From UBA1127 sp034422455 (GTDB taxonomy: Bacteria > Chloroflexota > Dehalococcoidia > Lucifugimonadales > UBA1127), in assembly GCA_034422455.1 (NCBI GenBank), contig DAOUJQ010000016.1, positions 75,348-139,347 of the forward strand: a stretch of DNA of 64,000 nucleotides, in the 5' to 3' direction. Both the position numbers and the translations under genes were made by a program. Within the stretch, counting starts at the first letter, position 1, and each line of letters opens with the position of its first letter. Shown here one piece after another: positions 37,866-47,583 of the stretch. The notes beneath the pieces are model-generated. The model ran no database searches and was not told the DNA's origin. It saw only the letters and a list, made by a program, of their open reading frames with translations.

Positions 37866-38099
37866 CACCTAATTTTAGTTAGTATGCATTACTTATCCTG
37901 AATGTCCAGCAAAACACGTGTATCTCGATAGATACAGCGACAGCTGCAGGCAGGGGTGTTGCGAACGCCAACTCCGGGCCCAAAACTCTTTTCGACACCC
38001 ACCAACATTCGCCGCAAATCCGCATTCCGCCGCATTGACGCTGCGCATCGCCCGCGTGCTAGCATCGCCTCACCCTAGAGGCACACCTACGGAGGCCGC
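37866..38099. other. Divergent intergenic region between fbpA and the glycosylase gene
   Basis: AT-rich near 37866-37935, then GC-rich. CTAA...TTAG half-sites at 37868-37882 flank the fbpA -35 region and might be part of the same control site. No gene, RNA or genome repeat is seen. Confidence 0.35.
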
Positions 38100-38714
38100 A
38101 TGGAAACGCTCGCGACCCTAGCCCTTGCTGTGGAGTCCTGCACCGACTGCGGCCTGTGCCAGACCCGCACGCGCGCCGTTCCCGGCGAAGGGCCGGACAA
38201 GCCGGACCTGCTGTTCATCGGCGAGGGGCCCGGTTACCACGAGGACCAGCAGGGACGACCCTTCGTCGGGCCCGCCGGAAAGCTGCTGGAGGACCTGCTC
38301 GCGGCCATCAGCCTGACGCGGCGGGACGTCTACATCGCCAACGTCGTCAAGTGCAGGCCGCCCGGAAACCGGGACCCGCTGCCAGCCGAGATCACTGCCT
38401 GCCGCAAGTACCTCGACCAGCAGATACGACTGCTGGACCCCGCCATCATCGTCACGCTGGGCCGTTTCTCCATGGCCCGCTTCATCCCCAACGCCGTCAT
38501 CTCGCGCATCCACGGCAAGCCGCACCCGTGGGGCAAGCGCACCATCTTCCCCATGTACCACCCGGCCGCGGCGTTGCACCAGGGCAATCTTCGCCGCTTC
38601 CTCGAAGAGGACATCCGCAAGCTGCCCGACCTGCTGGCAACGGCCCGCCAGAACGCGTCCGCAGCGGATGTGCCCGAACCCGAGCCTGAGCCCGAGCAGC
38701 TGACACTGCTGTAG
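38100..38714 (+). CDS. Family 4 (Fe-S) uracil-DNA glycosylase
   Basis: Removes uracil from DNA. In the 204-residue product the four iron-sulfur cysteines are C14, C17, C85 and C101. The family-4 motif GEGPGYHEDQQGRPFVGPAGKLL spans about 41-63, VYIANVVKCRPPGNR about 78-91, and the second catalytic-type segment is MYHPAAALHQ near 156-165. GGAGG lies eight bases before the ATG. The C-terminal 20 residues are an acidic Pro/Glu tail (PEPEPEPEQ). Monocistronic between the iron operon and rnj. Confidence 0.93.
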   Translation: METLATLALAVESCTDCGLCQTRTRAVPGEGPDKPDLLFIGEGPGYHEDQQGRPFVGPAGKLLEDLLAAISLTRRDVYIANVVKCRPPGNRDPLPAEITACRKYLDQQIRLLDPAIIVTLGRFSMARFIPNAVISRIHGKPHPWGKRTIFPMYHPAAALHQGNLRRFLEEDIRKLPDLLATARQNASAADVPEPEPEPEQLTLL

Positions 38715-38717
38715 GGG

Positions 38718-38915
38718 CCCCTTGGCGGGCGATTCACGAATTGCCCCTACGCCGCCTCTCCGCCACACCCCTCTGGGTTCCTGCCTTTGCAGGAACGACG
38801 AGTGTGGGGTTGGAGGTTGCAAGTGCCGTTGGCCGCAGAGATTTCTGGATACCTGCATTCGCCGGTATGAGGGGGTGGGGGTCAGGGCCACCCTTCGACA
38901 GGCTCAGGGTGAACG
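38718..38915. repeat. Repeat cluster between the glycosylase and RNase J genes
   Basis: Hairpin GGGCGATT / AATTGCCC (38727-38746) followed by CCTAC, a variant with a different stem sequence; CTCTGGGTTCCTGCCTTTGCAGGAACGACG (about 38771-38800); ATACCTGCATTCGCCGGTAT (about 38849-38868); and CCCTTCGACAGGCTCAGGGTGAACGG (about 38890-38915). The remaining 100 bp before rnj hold no gene. Confidence 0.85.
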
Positions 38916-39021
38916 GGACTGACGCGGTAGCCAGCCGCCCCTATGCCGTGTACCATGGAAGGAAAGGGCCGCTTGAATTTCACGCGGCCGTCCCAGAGAT
39001 TCAGAAAGCAAGACTTCCTCC

Positions 39022-40770
39022 ATGCAACACGTAGGACGCTGGTTTAACCGCGCAGACGGGCCCACAGGCAGCGACCCCGCACCCCAGGCATCGACGGCGC
39101 CGGCCTCAGCCGGAGCGGACGCGCTGCGCGTGATTCCCCTCGGCGGGCTTGGCGAGATCGGCAAGAACATGATGGCGCTGGAGTGCGGCGAGGACATCAT
39201 CGTCGTCGACGCCGGCGTCATGTTCCCCGAGGAGGACATGTTCGGCGTTGACCTCGTCATCCCGAACATCGCATACCTGCGGGCGAACGCGCACAAGGTG
39301 CGGGCCATCCTCATCACCCACGGCCACGAGGACCACACGGGCGCCGTGCCCTTCGTCCTGCAGGATCTGAACGTGCCCGTATACGCGCCGCGGCTCGCGC
39401 ACGGCCTGATCGAGGTCAAGCTGCGCGACCACCGCATCCTGTCGGCGTCGGAGCTGCACTCCATCGAGCCGGGCGCCACCCTGACATTCGGCGTGTTTCA
39501 GGCGGAGTTCTTCCACGTCTGCCACAGCATCCCGGACGCCATGGGCATCGCCATCCACACGCCGCACGGGCTGGTAATCCACACCGGCGACTTCAAGTTC
39601 GACCATACGCCCGTCGACAAGGTGCCAACGGACTTCGCCCGGCTGGCGGAGCTCGGCATGGAGGGCGTCATGCTCCTCCTGTCAGACTCCACCTACGCCG
39701 AGTCCGAGGGCTACACGCTCTCGGAGGCGGTGCTGGACCCCAACCTGGAGCGCATCATCGCGGAAGCGCCGGGGCGCGTCATGTTCGCCACGTTTGCGTC
39801 CCTCATCGCGCGGATCCAGCAGATCGTCAACGCCGCCGCCAAGAACGGCCGCAAGGTGGCCGTCATCGGCCGCAGCATGGTGAACAACGCCGCCATGGCG
39901 CAGCAGATGGGCTACCTACGGGCGCCGGAGGGCGTCCTGGTGCCCGCCGAGAGCCTGGCGGGCCTGCCGCCGGAGGAGACCGTCATCATCATGACCGGCG
40001 CGCAGGGCGAGCCCACGGCCGCGCTCTCCCGCATCGCCAACCTGGACCACCGCGACCTTTCCGTCATGCGGGGCGACACCATCGTGCTGTCCGCGTCGCC
40101 GATTCCCGGCAACGAGGCGGTCGTCATGCGCACCATCGACAACCTGTTGCGGCAGGGGGCGCGCGTGCTGCACGCCAACAACGCGACGGTGCACGTCCAC
40201 GGCCACGCCAGCCGGGAAGAGCTGAAGCTTATGCTGCGCATCATCAAGCCCCGCTTCTTCGTGCCCATCCACGGCGAGTACCACCACCTCGTCGCCCACG
40301 CGAGCCTTGCCGTGGGCATGGGCGTCGAGCCGGAGCGCGTATTCATCATGGAGGACGGCGACGTGCTGGAACTTGCGGGCGACTTTGCGGAGGTGGTCGA
40401 CCGGGTGCCCGCCGGACACGTGTACGTCGTGGGGCGGCGTCTCTGGGACCCCTCCAACGGCGTCTTCAAGGAGCGGCAGACGCTCGCGCGCGACGGCGTC
40501 GTGGTGGTGGCAGTTGCCGTCGACGTCGCCACGGGCCGCCTCAGCAGCCCGCCCACGCTGACGGCGACGGGCTTCGAAGCGCCGGACGACCACGCCGAAG
40601 TCATGGCAAACGCGGCCCAAACGCTGGAGGACTCCTTCGCGAAGCAGCACTGGGCGGAGGACGGTATCGAGGAAGCCGTCCGTGAGCACGCCTCGCACGT
40701 CCTCTCCACGTACCTGCGGCGGACGACGGGGCGACGACCCGTGGTGCTGGCGCTGGTGTCGCTGACGTAG
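39022..40770 (+). CDS. rnj: Ribonuclease J
   Basis: Metallo-beta-lactamase/beta-CASP ribonuclease for mRNA decay and rRNA maturation. In the 582-residue product an N-terminal extension of about 34 residues precedes LRVIPLGGLGEIGKNM. The metal motif HGHEDH has H100, H102, D104 and H105. The beta-CASP domain follows with FATFASLIARIQQI, GRSMVNNAAMAQQMG and GAQGEPTAALSRI, then VHVHGHASREELKLMLRI, PRFFVPIHGEYHHLVAHA and a C-terminal RNase J domain ending in RRTTGRRPVVLALV. No good Shine-Dalgarno precedes the ATG, so initiation may be leaderless or weak. Confidence 0.95.
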   Translation: MQHVGRWFNRADGPTGSDPAPQASTAPASAGADALRVIPLGGLGEIGKNMMALECGEDIIVVDAGVMFPEEDMFGVDLVIPNIAYLRANAHKVRAILITHGHEDHTGAVPFVLQDLNVPVYAPRLAHGLIEVKLRDHRILSASELHSIEPGATLTFGVFQAEFFHVCHSIPDAMGIAIHTPHGLVIHTGDFKFDHTPVDKVPTDFARLAELGMEGVMLLLSDSTYAESEGYTLSEAVLDPNLERIIAEAPGRVMFATFASLIARIQQIVNAAAKNGRKVAVIGRSMVNNAAMAQQMGYLRAPEGVLVPAESLAGLPPEETVIIMTGAQGEPTAALSRIANLDHRDLSVMRGDTIVLSASPIPGNEAVVMRTIDNLLRQGARVLHANNATVHVHGHASREELKLMLRIIKPRFFVPIHGEYHHLVAHASLAVGMGVEPERVFIMEDGDVLELAGDFAEVVDRVPAGHVYVVGRRLWDPSNGVFKERQTLARDGVVVVAVAVDVATGRLSSPPTLTATGFEAPDDHAEVMANAAQTLEDSFAKQHWAEDGIEEAVREHASHVLSTYLRRTTGRRPVVLALVSLT

Positions 40771-40895
40771 CGGGGGCGCGTTCCGCTCACACCCGTTCCG
40801 TAGCTGTACCCCTTGTCCAATCGCCCACTTGATGGTATTAGTAAAGGGTGAATGTGGCGGGCGCAGAACGCCTCCCGCTACCGAGAGGTGCCCAA

Positions 40896-43583
40896 ATGGT
40901 AGATACGCTGAAGCCCCCAAGGGGCAGGCGGCAGGCAGCGCCGTCGCCGGAACCAGTCCGCTCCCCAAGGTCCCCGTCTGGGGGCCAGTCCTCCGCGCGG
41001 GTCTTCATCTTTGCATTGGCCAGCCTGCTGCTTGTGGGCGGGGGTGTTGCCGGTTATGTCTGGTGGGAGGCCGTCCAGGCATATGCCCTCAACGTCTGGG
41101 GGGCTCTTGGCTTCACCTTGGTCGCCATCGGCGCGTGGACGGCGGCCTTTGCGTACGTCCTCCACGGACCCCGATACCTGCTGAAGCAGCACCCAAACTA
41201 CTGGGCGTCGGCGCTCATCATGGTCCCTGTCGCGGCCGCCTGCCTGCAGCTTTCCGGCCAGGGGTTGGGAGGAAACTTCGGCGGGTGGATCGTCGGACCG
41301 AGCGTTGCATGGGGCATCGCGCGCACCGCCCTCATCTTCACCGCGGGCCTTGCGTTCGCCGCGCCGCTGCACGCGTACGTGGTGGGCAGGTACGCGCTTA
41401 TCGGGCTCGGCTTTGCGGCGGTGTACACCTGGGAGGGCCTGGCCCACGTCTTCCGATGGCTGCATGCGGCCGGCGTCTGGATCGGCCTGAAGTGCACGGC
41501 CATCTCGCCCCGGCTCTCGCGCGCCGCCGCCGCCGTCTGGCGGGGCATCTGCGCCGTCTACCGCCGCGTTCCCGTGCACATGGTCTTCGTGTGGATCTTC
41601 GTGCTCATCGGCAGCGTCGTGTTCCGGCGCTCGTCCGGCGCTCGACGCCGCGCCAGGGTCTACGGCAACGGCCATGACGCGTACCCGTACCCGCGCGGCC
41701 TGATAGACGACGAGGGCGCGTACGGCGAGACGGTGACTCCACGGCCCGCACAGCCGGCTCCCGCCACATCGTACCAGCCGCCGGTGCAGCCCGAGGCGGA
41801 GCCGGAAGCTGAGCCCGAGGCAGAGCCGTACCGCTCGCCGTCGTTCCTGCTGCCCGAGCGGCCCGCACGGTCAACGAACGGCCACGCGCATCCAATGCCT
41901 CCCACTGCCGCCGAACCGGCGGACATGGAGGAGGATGAGGACTACGATGAGGACTTTGACGAGGACGACGACCCCGACTTCGAGATAGACGACGAGATGG
42001 AGGACGTCGAAGACGATGAGGAAGACGACTTCGCCGACATTGCGGAGCCGGAAGTCATCGACCTGCGCAGCTCGCAAGCCCGCACCGGCGGCCGCATCGC
42101 CTCAGCCACCAAGTGGGAGCTGCCCCCGCTTGACCTGCTGAAGAGCGTCCCGATCAAGGAGGAGTCCGAGGAGGTCCACAAGGCCACCGCCCGCCTCATC
42201 GAGGAGACGCTCTCCGACTACGACGTCGAGGTTGCCGTCAAGGAGATCCGGCCCGGCCCAGTGGTCACCCAGTACGGGTTGGTCCCCGGGTGGGTGCGCC
42301 GCTACAAGGACGTGAGAGAGCGGAACCCGGACGGCACACCGGCCCGCGGGCCGGACGGCAAGCTCCTCACCCACCGCGTCGAGGAAAAGACCCGAGTCCG
42401 CGTCGACCGCGTCCTCGCACGTGAGAAGGACCTCGCCCTCGCGCTGGCGGCGCCCTCGCTCAGCATGGCGCCCATTCCGGGAACGTCCTACATCGGCGTA
42501 GAAGTGCCAAACGGGCAGCGGGCGGTCGTGACCCTGCGATCCTCGCTGGAGAGCAGCGCATTCCAGTCCATGCAGAAGAAGGCGCGGCTGCCGGTTGCCC
42601 TGGGCCTCGGCAGCGGCGGCGAGCCGGTCATCGCGGACTTGGCGGAAATGCCCCACCTGCTCATCGCCGGCTCCACGGGCAGCGGCAAAAGCGTGTGCAT
42701 GAACACCATCATCTGCTCGCTGATGATGCAGTGCACTCCCGACTTCCTGCAGATGTACCTCGTCGACCCCAAGCGAGTGGAACTGACGGGCTACAACGGC
42801 CTGCCGCACCTGGCCGGCCCGGTGCTGGTGGACGTGGAGCAGGCCGTGCCGTCGCTGCACGCGATCATCGCCGAAATGCAGTCACGTTACAGGCGATTCG
42901 AGGCGCGGGGAGCGCGCAACATCCAGTCCTTCAACGGCAAGCTCGGCAGGGGCGAAGAGAAGATGCCCTACCTCATCCTGATCATCGACGAGCTGGCCGA
43001 CCTTATGATGACGGCCTCAAACGACGTGGAGCCCGCCCTCATCCGGCTCGCACAGCTGGGCCGGGCCGCGGGCATCCACCTCGTGGTGGCGACGCAGCGG
43101 CCGTCTGTTGACGTGATAACCGGCCTCATCAAGGCGAACATCCCAACCCGTATCGGCTTCGCCGTGTCCTCCCAGGTCGACTCCCGCACCATCCTGGACA
43201 CCGTGGGCGCCGAGAAGCTGCTGGGCCGTGGCGACCTCCTCCTCTCCGGGAAGGAGGGCGGCAAGCTGAAGCGGCTGCAGGGCGCGTTCATCTCAGACGA
43301 AGAAGTGGACTCCATCGTTTCCTTCTGGAGAAAGCAGGGAGGCCTGCCCAATCCGACCATTAAGATGGAGATCGCGGTCCCTAACGACGAGGAAGACTCG
43401 ATGGTGCAGGAGGCCCAACGCCTCGCCATCAACCACAGCAGGATTTCCGCATCGCTGCTACAGCGCAAGCTGGGCATCGGCTACGCAAAAGCAGCCCGAC
43501 TCCTCGACCATCTGGAGGAGCGCGGCATCGTTGGACCCGGCGACCCGGGCAAGTCCCGGGAGGTGATCACCCCAAGCGTCTAA
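40896..43583 (+). CDS. ftsK: DNA translocase FtsK/SpoIIIE
   Basis: Septal DNA pump. The start is placed at the ATG at 40896 (MVDTLKPPRG), with GAGAGGTG upstream; a longer frame begins at 40848. The 895-residue protein has four or five N-terminal membrane helices (about 35-220) and a disordered linker with a PEAEPEAEPEAEP run and a long Asp/Glu block. Then come the alpha/beta motor domains with Walker A AGSTGSGKS, LVDPKRVEL, ILIIDELADLMM (Walker B) and VVATQRPSVDVITG, and a C-terminal winged-helix gamma domain (ISASLLQRKLGIGYAKAARLLDHLEERGIVG) for KOPS-like sites. A TTGTCC-17-TATTAG promoter candidate is at 40813-40841. Confidence 0.95.
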   Translation: MVDTLKPPRGRRQAAPSPEPVRSPRSPSGGQSSARVFIFALASLLLVGGGVAGYVWWEAVQAYALNVWGALGFTLVAIGAWTAAFAYVLHGPRYLLKQHPNYWASALIMVPVAAACLQLSGQGLGGNFGGWIVGPSVAWGIARTALIFTAGLAFAAPLHAYVVGRYALIGLGFAAVYTWEGLAHVFRWLHAAGVWIGLKCTAISPRLSRAAAAVWRGICAVYRRVPVHMVFVWIFVLIGSVVFRRSSGARRRARVYGNGHDAYPYPRGLIDDEGAYGETVTPRPAQPAPATSYQPPVQPEAEPEAEPEAEPYRSPSFLLPERPARSTNGHAHPMPPTAAEPADMEEDEDYDEDFDEDDDPDFEIDDEMEDVEDDEEDDFADIAEPEVIDLRSSQARTGGRIASATKWELPPLDLLKSVPIKEESEEVHKATARLIEETLSDYDVEVAVKEIRPGPVVTQYGLVPGWVRRYKDVRERNPDGTPARGPDGKLLTHRVEEKTRVRVDRVLAREKDLALALAAPSLSMAPIPGTSYIGVEVPNGQRAVVTLRSSLESSAFQSMQKKARLPVALGLGSGGEPVIADLAEMPHLLIAGSTGSGKSVCMNTIICSLMMQCTPDFLQMYLVDPKRVELTGYNGLPHLAGPVLVDVEQAVPSLHAIIAEMQSRYRRFEARGARNIQSFNGKLGRGEEKMPYLILIIDELADLMMTASNDVEPALIRLAQLGRAAGIHLVVATQRPSVDVITGLIKANIPTRIGFAVSSQVDSRTILDTVGAEKLLGRGDLLLSGKEGGKLKRLQGAFISDEEVDSIVSFWRKQGGLPNPTIKMEIAVPNDEEDSMVQEAQRLAINHSRISASLLQRKLGIGYAKAARLLDHLEERGIVGPGDPGKSREVITPSV

Positions 43584-43655
43584 CCTTGGGTGTATCATGG
43601 TAGTGGTATGAGGGTTGGCCGTCCCTTTGCGGGGCCGGTCAGTTGAGGGGGTCCA

Positions 43656-45614
43656 ATGGTCCCGAGGCGTCTAGCGGGCGTTACCGGCGCTATCGGTACG
43701 CTTCTGGGCCGGCGTCGCACCGTCGCCGGCGAGGTCGCGCTCGCGCAGGACACCTGCCTGTTCTGCGGCGCGTCCCTCATCGAAGCCGTCCTCTACCACG
43801 AGGCCCGCGTCTGCCCGGAGTGCCGCTTCCACTACAGCATCTCCGCCCGTGACCGCATCCGGCTGCTGGCGGACCCCAAGAGCTTCAAGGAGAAGTTCCG
43901 GTCCGTCATCTCCATCGACCCGTTGCTCTTCAACAGCCGTGACACCTACCGCAGCAATATCTACGACGCCCAGCTGCGCACGGGGCTGACGGAAGCCGCA
44001 ATCGTGGGCCAATGCCGCATCGAGGGAATCTCAACGGTGCTCCTGGCCCTGGACTTCAGCTTCCTGGGCGGCAGCATGGGCCTCGTCGTCGGCGAAAAGG
44101 TGGCGCTGGCCTGCGAGCTTGCGCGGAAGAAGGACCTGCCGCTGGTCGCGCTGGTCACCAGCGGGGGCGCGAGGCTCCAAGAGGGCGCGCTCTCCCTCAT
44201 GCAGATGGCCAAGGCGGCCACCGCCGTGAGCGGCGTCCACAACAAGGGCCTCCCGTACATCGCCGTCTTTGCGAACCCGACGACGGGCCAGGCCTACGCC
44301 AGCTTCGCCAACATGGCGGACGTGCTGCTGGCCGAGCCCGGCGCGCTGATGGGCTTCGCTCCCCTGCGCGTGTTGCAGGAGTCGGCGGGCGAGGTGCTGC
44401 CCGAGGACTCGCACACCGCGGAGTCCCACCTGCACAACGGCATGCTGGACAACGTCGTGGACCGCGAGGAACTGCGGCCGGCAATCGCCTCCCTGCTCCG
44501 GCGGCTCGTCCCGGCGCGGACCCGCCTCCGCCTCCTGGTCCCCCGCGAGCGAAGCCGCCGTCCGCACGGCAAGCTCGACGCGTGGGCCGCCGTTCAGCGC
44601 ACGCGGCACCCCGGCCGCCCGACGGCCCGTGACTACATCGACCGCGTATTCGGCGATTTCGTGGAATTCCACGGCGACCGCCTCGCCGCGGACGACCCGG
44701 CAATCATCTGCGGCGTAGGCGACCTCTACGGCGCCTCGGTCATGGTGGTCGCGCAGCAGCGCACGGTCACCGAGGATGGTGAGAGCCAACCGCCCTACAT
44801 CGGACCGGAGGGGTTCCGGAAGGCCCAGCGGGCGATGAACATGGCCGCCAAGTTCCGCATCCCGGTCATTACGCTCATCGACTGCGCAGGGCCGGCCCTC
44901 ACGCTCGAGGCCGAGGAAAAGGGCCTGGGCAACGCTCTCGCCAGCACCATTGCGACCATGTCAAACCTGCCGGTCCCGATTGTCGCCGTCATCCTGGGCG
45001 AGGGAGGCCGGGAGAGCGCGCTGGCCTTCAGCATCGCAGACCAGATCCTCATGCTGGAGGGCGCCATCTACACGCCGGCCTCACCGGAGTCGGCAGCCTC
45101 CATGCTCTACCGGGACGACAGCCGGGCAGCGGACGTGGCCTACTCCCTTCGCCTGACCGCCAACGACGTCAAAGAGCTCAAGATCATCGACGCCGTAGTG
45201 CCGGAACCGTCCGGGGGCGCCCACGTGGACCCGGAGGAGTCCGCGTACGCCCTGGAGCGCGCGCTGGTCCGCGCCGTTGCGAGGATCGAGCGGTATTCCA
45301 CCAAGCGCATGCTCGCGCAGAGGCATAAGCGCTTCCGCAAGAAGGGTGAGTACAGCGCCTACTACCAGCAGTTCCTCACGAAGGAAGCCAAGCACCTTCA
45401 CGAGGTCAAGGGCGACACCACGCGCCTCAACGAGGCCGACGAAATCGACGAGGCGTGGGAGACCGAAATTGTGGCTTTCCCCGTCCTGCCGCAGGACTTC
45501 GAGGACGAGGACTTCGAGGGCGACGACACGGAGGAAACGGGAACCCCGTTCCTCACCTTCACGACGGACCCGGCCTCACCTGACTCGCCGGAAGGCGTTC
45601 CTCCCGGCGGCTAA
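43656..45614 (+). CDS. accDA: Acetyl-CoA carboxylase carboxyltransferase, fused beta-alpha subunits
   Basis: Makes malonyl-CoA for fatty acid synthesis. The 652-residue fusion starts with the AccD half: zinc cysteines C34, C37, C53 and C56, then FLGGSMGLVVGEKV and SGGARLQEG. From about residue 305 comes the AccA half: HPGRPTARDYIDRVFGDFVEFHGDRL, GPEGFRKAQRAMNMAAKF, LIDCAGPALTLEAEEKG, ILGEGGRESALAFSIADQILMLEGAIYTPASPESAASMLYRD. A charged extension of about 90 residues ends the protein. Fusion of the two subunits is known in some Chloroflexota and Actinobacteria relatives. No biotin carboxylase or AccB lies adjacent. GAGGGGG lies upstream of the ATG. Confidence 0.93.
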   Translation: MVPRRLAGVTGAIGTLLGRRRTVAGEVALAQDTCLFCGASLIEAVLYHEARVCPECRFHYSISARDRIRLLADPKSFKEKFRSVISIDPLLFNSRDTYRSNIYDAQLRTGLTEAAIVGQCRIEGISTVLLALDFSFLGGSMGLVVGEKVALACELARKKDLPLVALVTSGGARLQEGALSLMQMAKAATAVSGVHNKGLPYIAVFANPTTGQAYASFANMADVLLAEPGALMGFAPLRVLQESAGEVLPEDSHTAESHLHNGMLDNVVDREELRPAIASLLRRLVPARTRLRLLVPRERSRRPHGKLDAWAAVQRTRHPGRPTARDYIDRVFGDFVEFHGDRLAADDPAIICGVGDLYGASVMVVAQQRTVTEDGESQPPYIGPEGFRKAQRAMNMAAKFRIPVITLIDCAGPALTLEAEEKGLGNALASTIATMSNLPVPIVAVILGEGGRESALAFSIADQILMLEGAIYTPASPESAASMLYRDDSRAADVAYSLRLTANDVKELKIIDAVVPEPSGGAHVDPEESAYALERALVRAVARIERYSTKRMLAQRHKRFRKKGEYSAYYQQFLTKEAKHLHEVKGDTTRLNEADEIDEAWETEIVAFPVLPQDFEDEDFEGDDTEETGTPFLTFTTDPASPDSPEGVPPGG

Positions 45615-45629
45615 CCGGCCGTTCATCCT

Positions 45630-45720
45630 TCGATTTCCCCCTTCGACGGGCTCAGGACAGGCTCAGGACGAACAGCCCTTTTCGCCCACTCCTGGACACC
45701 GGCTTTCGCCGCTGAGACGC
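45630..45720. repeat. Degenerate repeat cluster after accDA
   Basis: CTTCGACGGGCTCAGGACAGGCTCAGGACGAACAG (about 45643-45675), in which part of the module is duplicated in tandem, followed by ACACCGGCTTTCGCCGCTGAG (about 45696-45716), a decayed ATACCGGC palindrome. Confidence 0.75.
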
Positions 45721-45753
45721 AAGAGGGGATCAGGGCGAACGGGTGGCTGCATC

Positions 45754-45796
45754 AAAGGAAAGAGCGCCGGGGGTTGACTCCGGCGCTCTTTCCTTT
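45754..45796. terminator. Strong bidirectional intrinsic terminator between accDA and the SIMPL gene
   Basis: Perfect 17-bp stem: AAAGGAAAGAGCGCCGG (45754-45770), 9-base loop, CCGGCGCTCTTTCCTTT (45780-45796). The T-rich arm end works on either strand, which suits the convergent genes on both sides. Confidence 0.85.
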
Positions 45797-45824
45797 CGTT
45801 ATGTCTAACCGTAGCTCGCGATGG

Positions 45825-46817
45825 CTACTCGATGTCGAACACCGCCAGCACCGTCACGCGAACGTCCTGCTCGCCGGGGCTCAGCGGCGTCGCCACGGAC
45901 GCGTCCGCCGCGACGGCGAAGGCCCGCTCCGAGAAGGGCGCCGGCTGGCCGCCCGTCACCTCGGACAGCAGGACCAGCCTGCCGAGGGTCACGCCGGAGT
46001 GCGCGGCCAGCTGCGCGGCCTTGGCCATCGCATCCGCCACGGCCTTCTCCCGCGCCTGCCTGGCCAGCCCGGTCGTGTCCTCTATGGTGAAGTTGATCCC
46101 GTTGACCCGGACCACGTCGCCGCCGGCCTCCACCGCGCCGTCCAGCAGCTCGCTGGCGCGGTCCATGTCGCGCACCAGGACAATAGCCGTGTTGGTGACC
46201 TGGTAGCCCGTCAGCACGCGCTCGTTGATGCGGCCGCCGCCCGGCCGGATGATCTCCTGCCAATCGTACTGCGGATGGATGGAAAAGTGCCGTGTTCGGA
46301 TGTCCTTCTCCTCGATGCCGCTCCCGGTGAGGTAGCCGACAATGGCCGTCATGGCCGTTGCAGCGCTCTCACGCGCCTCAGACACGGTCTCCGCCGTCGC
46401 CGACACGCCCAGGTCCAGCTCGACCAGGTCCGGCGGCGCTGAAACCGTGCCGACGCCGTTGACCCAGATGCCCGCGTCCTGCGACTCGCCGATGGCGCCG
46501 CTCTCCTCCTCGAAGGCTGCCTCGCTGAAGCTGCCGATCACCTCGGATATCAGCGTGGCGAACAGTTCGTCGTCAAAATCGCCCTCCAACATGCCGGCGT
46601 ACTTATCGTCACGGGAGAGCTTGGCGCCATCGTCGTCATGGCCCTTCACCGCAGCCGTTCCGTCGGATGAGTCGTCGGCATCCGATACTGTTGCCGTTGG
46701 CGCTGTCTCCGCATGGCCCGCATCGTCGTCGTTCTCGTCCTCGCACGCCACAGCCGCAAACAGCATCAGCAACATCGCCAGACTCAAGATGATTCCAAGC
46801 GCGCGCACGTTGCCCAA
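45825..46817 (-). CDS. SIMPL-domain (DUF541) lipoprotein
   Basis: Exported protein of unknown biochemical role. The start is a TTG at 46817, chosen because AGGAGG sits six bases upstream; a GTG at 46808 is the alternative. The signal ends in lipobox AAVAC (Cys 25). A long acidic tether (about 26-105) is followed by the SIMPL domain, about 115-328, with GIWVNGVGTVSAPPDLVELDLGVSATAETVSEA, YQVTNTAIVLVRDMDRASELLDGAVEAGGDVVRVNGINF and ARQAREKAVADAMAKAAQLAAHSGVTLGRLVLLSE. Faces accDA tail to tail. It may be co-transcribed with the sigma/anti-sigma genes upstream on the same strand. Confidence 0.88.
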   Translation of the reverse strand: MGNVRALGIILSLAMLLMLFAAVACEDENDDDAGHAETAPTATVSDADDSSDGTAAVKGHDDDGAKLSRDDKYAGMLEGDFDDELFATLISEVIGSFSEAAFEEESGAIGESQDAGIWVNGVGTVSAPPDLVELDLGVSATAETVSEARESAATAMTAIVGYLTGSGIEEKDIRTRHFSIHPQYDWQEIIRPGGGRINERVLTGYQVTNTAIVLVRDMDRASELLDGAVEAGGDVVRVNGINFTIEDTTGLARQAREKAVADAMAKAAQLAAHSGVTLGRLVLLSEVTGGQPAPFSERAFAVAADASVATPLSPGEQDVRVTVLAVFDIE

Positions 46818-46902
46818 GGCTTACCTCCTGTGATGGTCAAGGGAGTTTTTTCCCTGTACTAGAGGGGACGCGGAGCAGGGTCAAGGGGTTCCCGGCACGC
46901 GC

Positions 46903-47571
46903 CTAGGCGGATGTCGAGCGGCGGCGCACCAGGATGGAAATGGCGGCCAGGACAGCCGTGAGGCCAAGCAGGGCAACTTCAAGGGGCCACAGCTCCAGAC
47001 CGAGCCATGAGCCCTTCGGGAGGGCTGTGGCGGCAGCGGCCGCCGTTCCGTCTTCGACAGGCGTGTCCACGACGGGGTTGTTGGCAGGAGCCTGCAAGGG
47101 GTTCTCACCCAAACGCAGCGGCTGCTCTGGACCGGGCGGGTTACCCGTGGTTATGAACTCGCCGGGCTGGTTCAGACCAGTCTGAACCGGCGCCTCCGGC
47201 GTGCCGATGACGCCGGACATGTCGCCCGCAAAGACGACGGCAAACGCGAGGGCCGCAGCGGCGGCCACTGCACGGAAGCCGGCAACCGGAGCGGGCTGCC
47301 ACCAGCGCCGCGCGGGCTCCCGCACATACACCGGGGCGGCGGGAGCGGGGACGGGGACCGCGAAGCTGCGAGGGGCCGGAACCGTGGGCATTGCCCGGAG
47401 CACACCGACCACCGACTGCAGTTCCTCTACCCGGACGGTGCAGTACGCGCACGACGCCAGGTGGCTCTCCACCCGCTGCATCTCCCCGCTTCGCAGGGCG
47501 CCATCGATGTAAGAGGAGACCGTTGCCAGTGAACAGTGTTGGTCCCGAAAGCCCTCGCCAAAGAGCCGCAT
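46903..47571 (-). CDS. Anti-sigma factor with zinc-finger (ZAS/zf-HC2) domain
   Basis: Likely holds the ECF sigma factor encoded just upstream inactive at the membrane. The start is set at the ATG at 47571 with GGAGG six bases upstream. In the 222-residue product, residues about 13-60 form the zinc-anti-sigma module with H37, C41 and C44 (HLASCAYC) and LATVSSYIDGALRSGEMQRVESHL. There is a Pro/Ala tether, a hydrophobic helix near 118-135, an extracytoplasmic Pro/Asn-rich segment and a second hydrophobic helix near 195-215 ending in RRRS. The two-helix layout is uncommon; most ZAS proteins cross once. Confidence 0.85.
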   Translation of the reverse strand: MRLFGEGFRDQHCSLATVSSYIDGALRSGEMQRVESHLASCAYCTVRVEELQSVVGVLRAMPTVPAPRSFAVPVPAPAAPVYVREPARRWWQPAPVAGFRAVAAAAALAFAVVFAGDMSGVIGTPEAPVQTGLNQPGEFITTGNPPGPEQPLRLGENPLQAPANNPVVDTPVEDGTAAAAATALPKGSWLGLELWPLEVALLGLTAVLAAISILVRRRSTSA

Positions 47572-47583
47572 GGACAACCTCCA

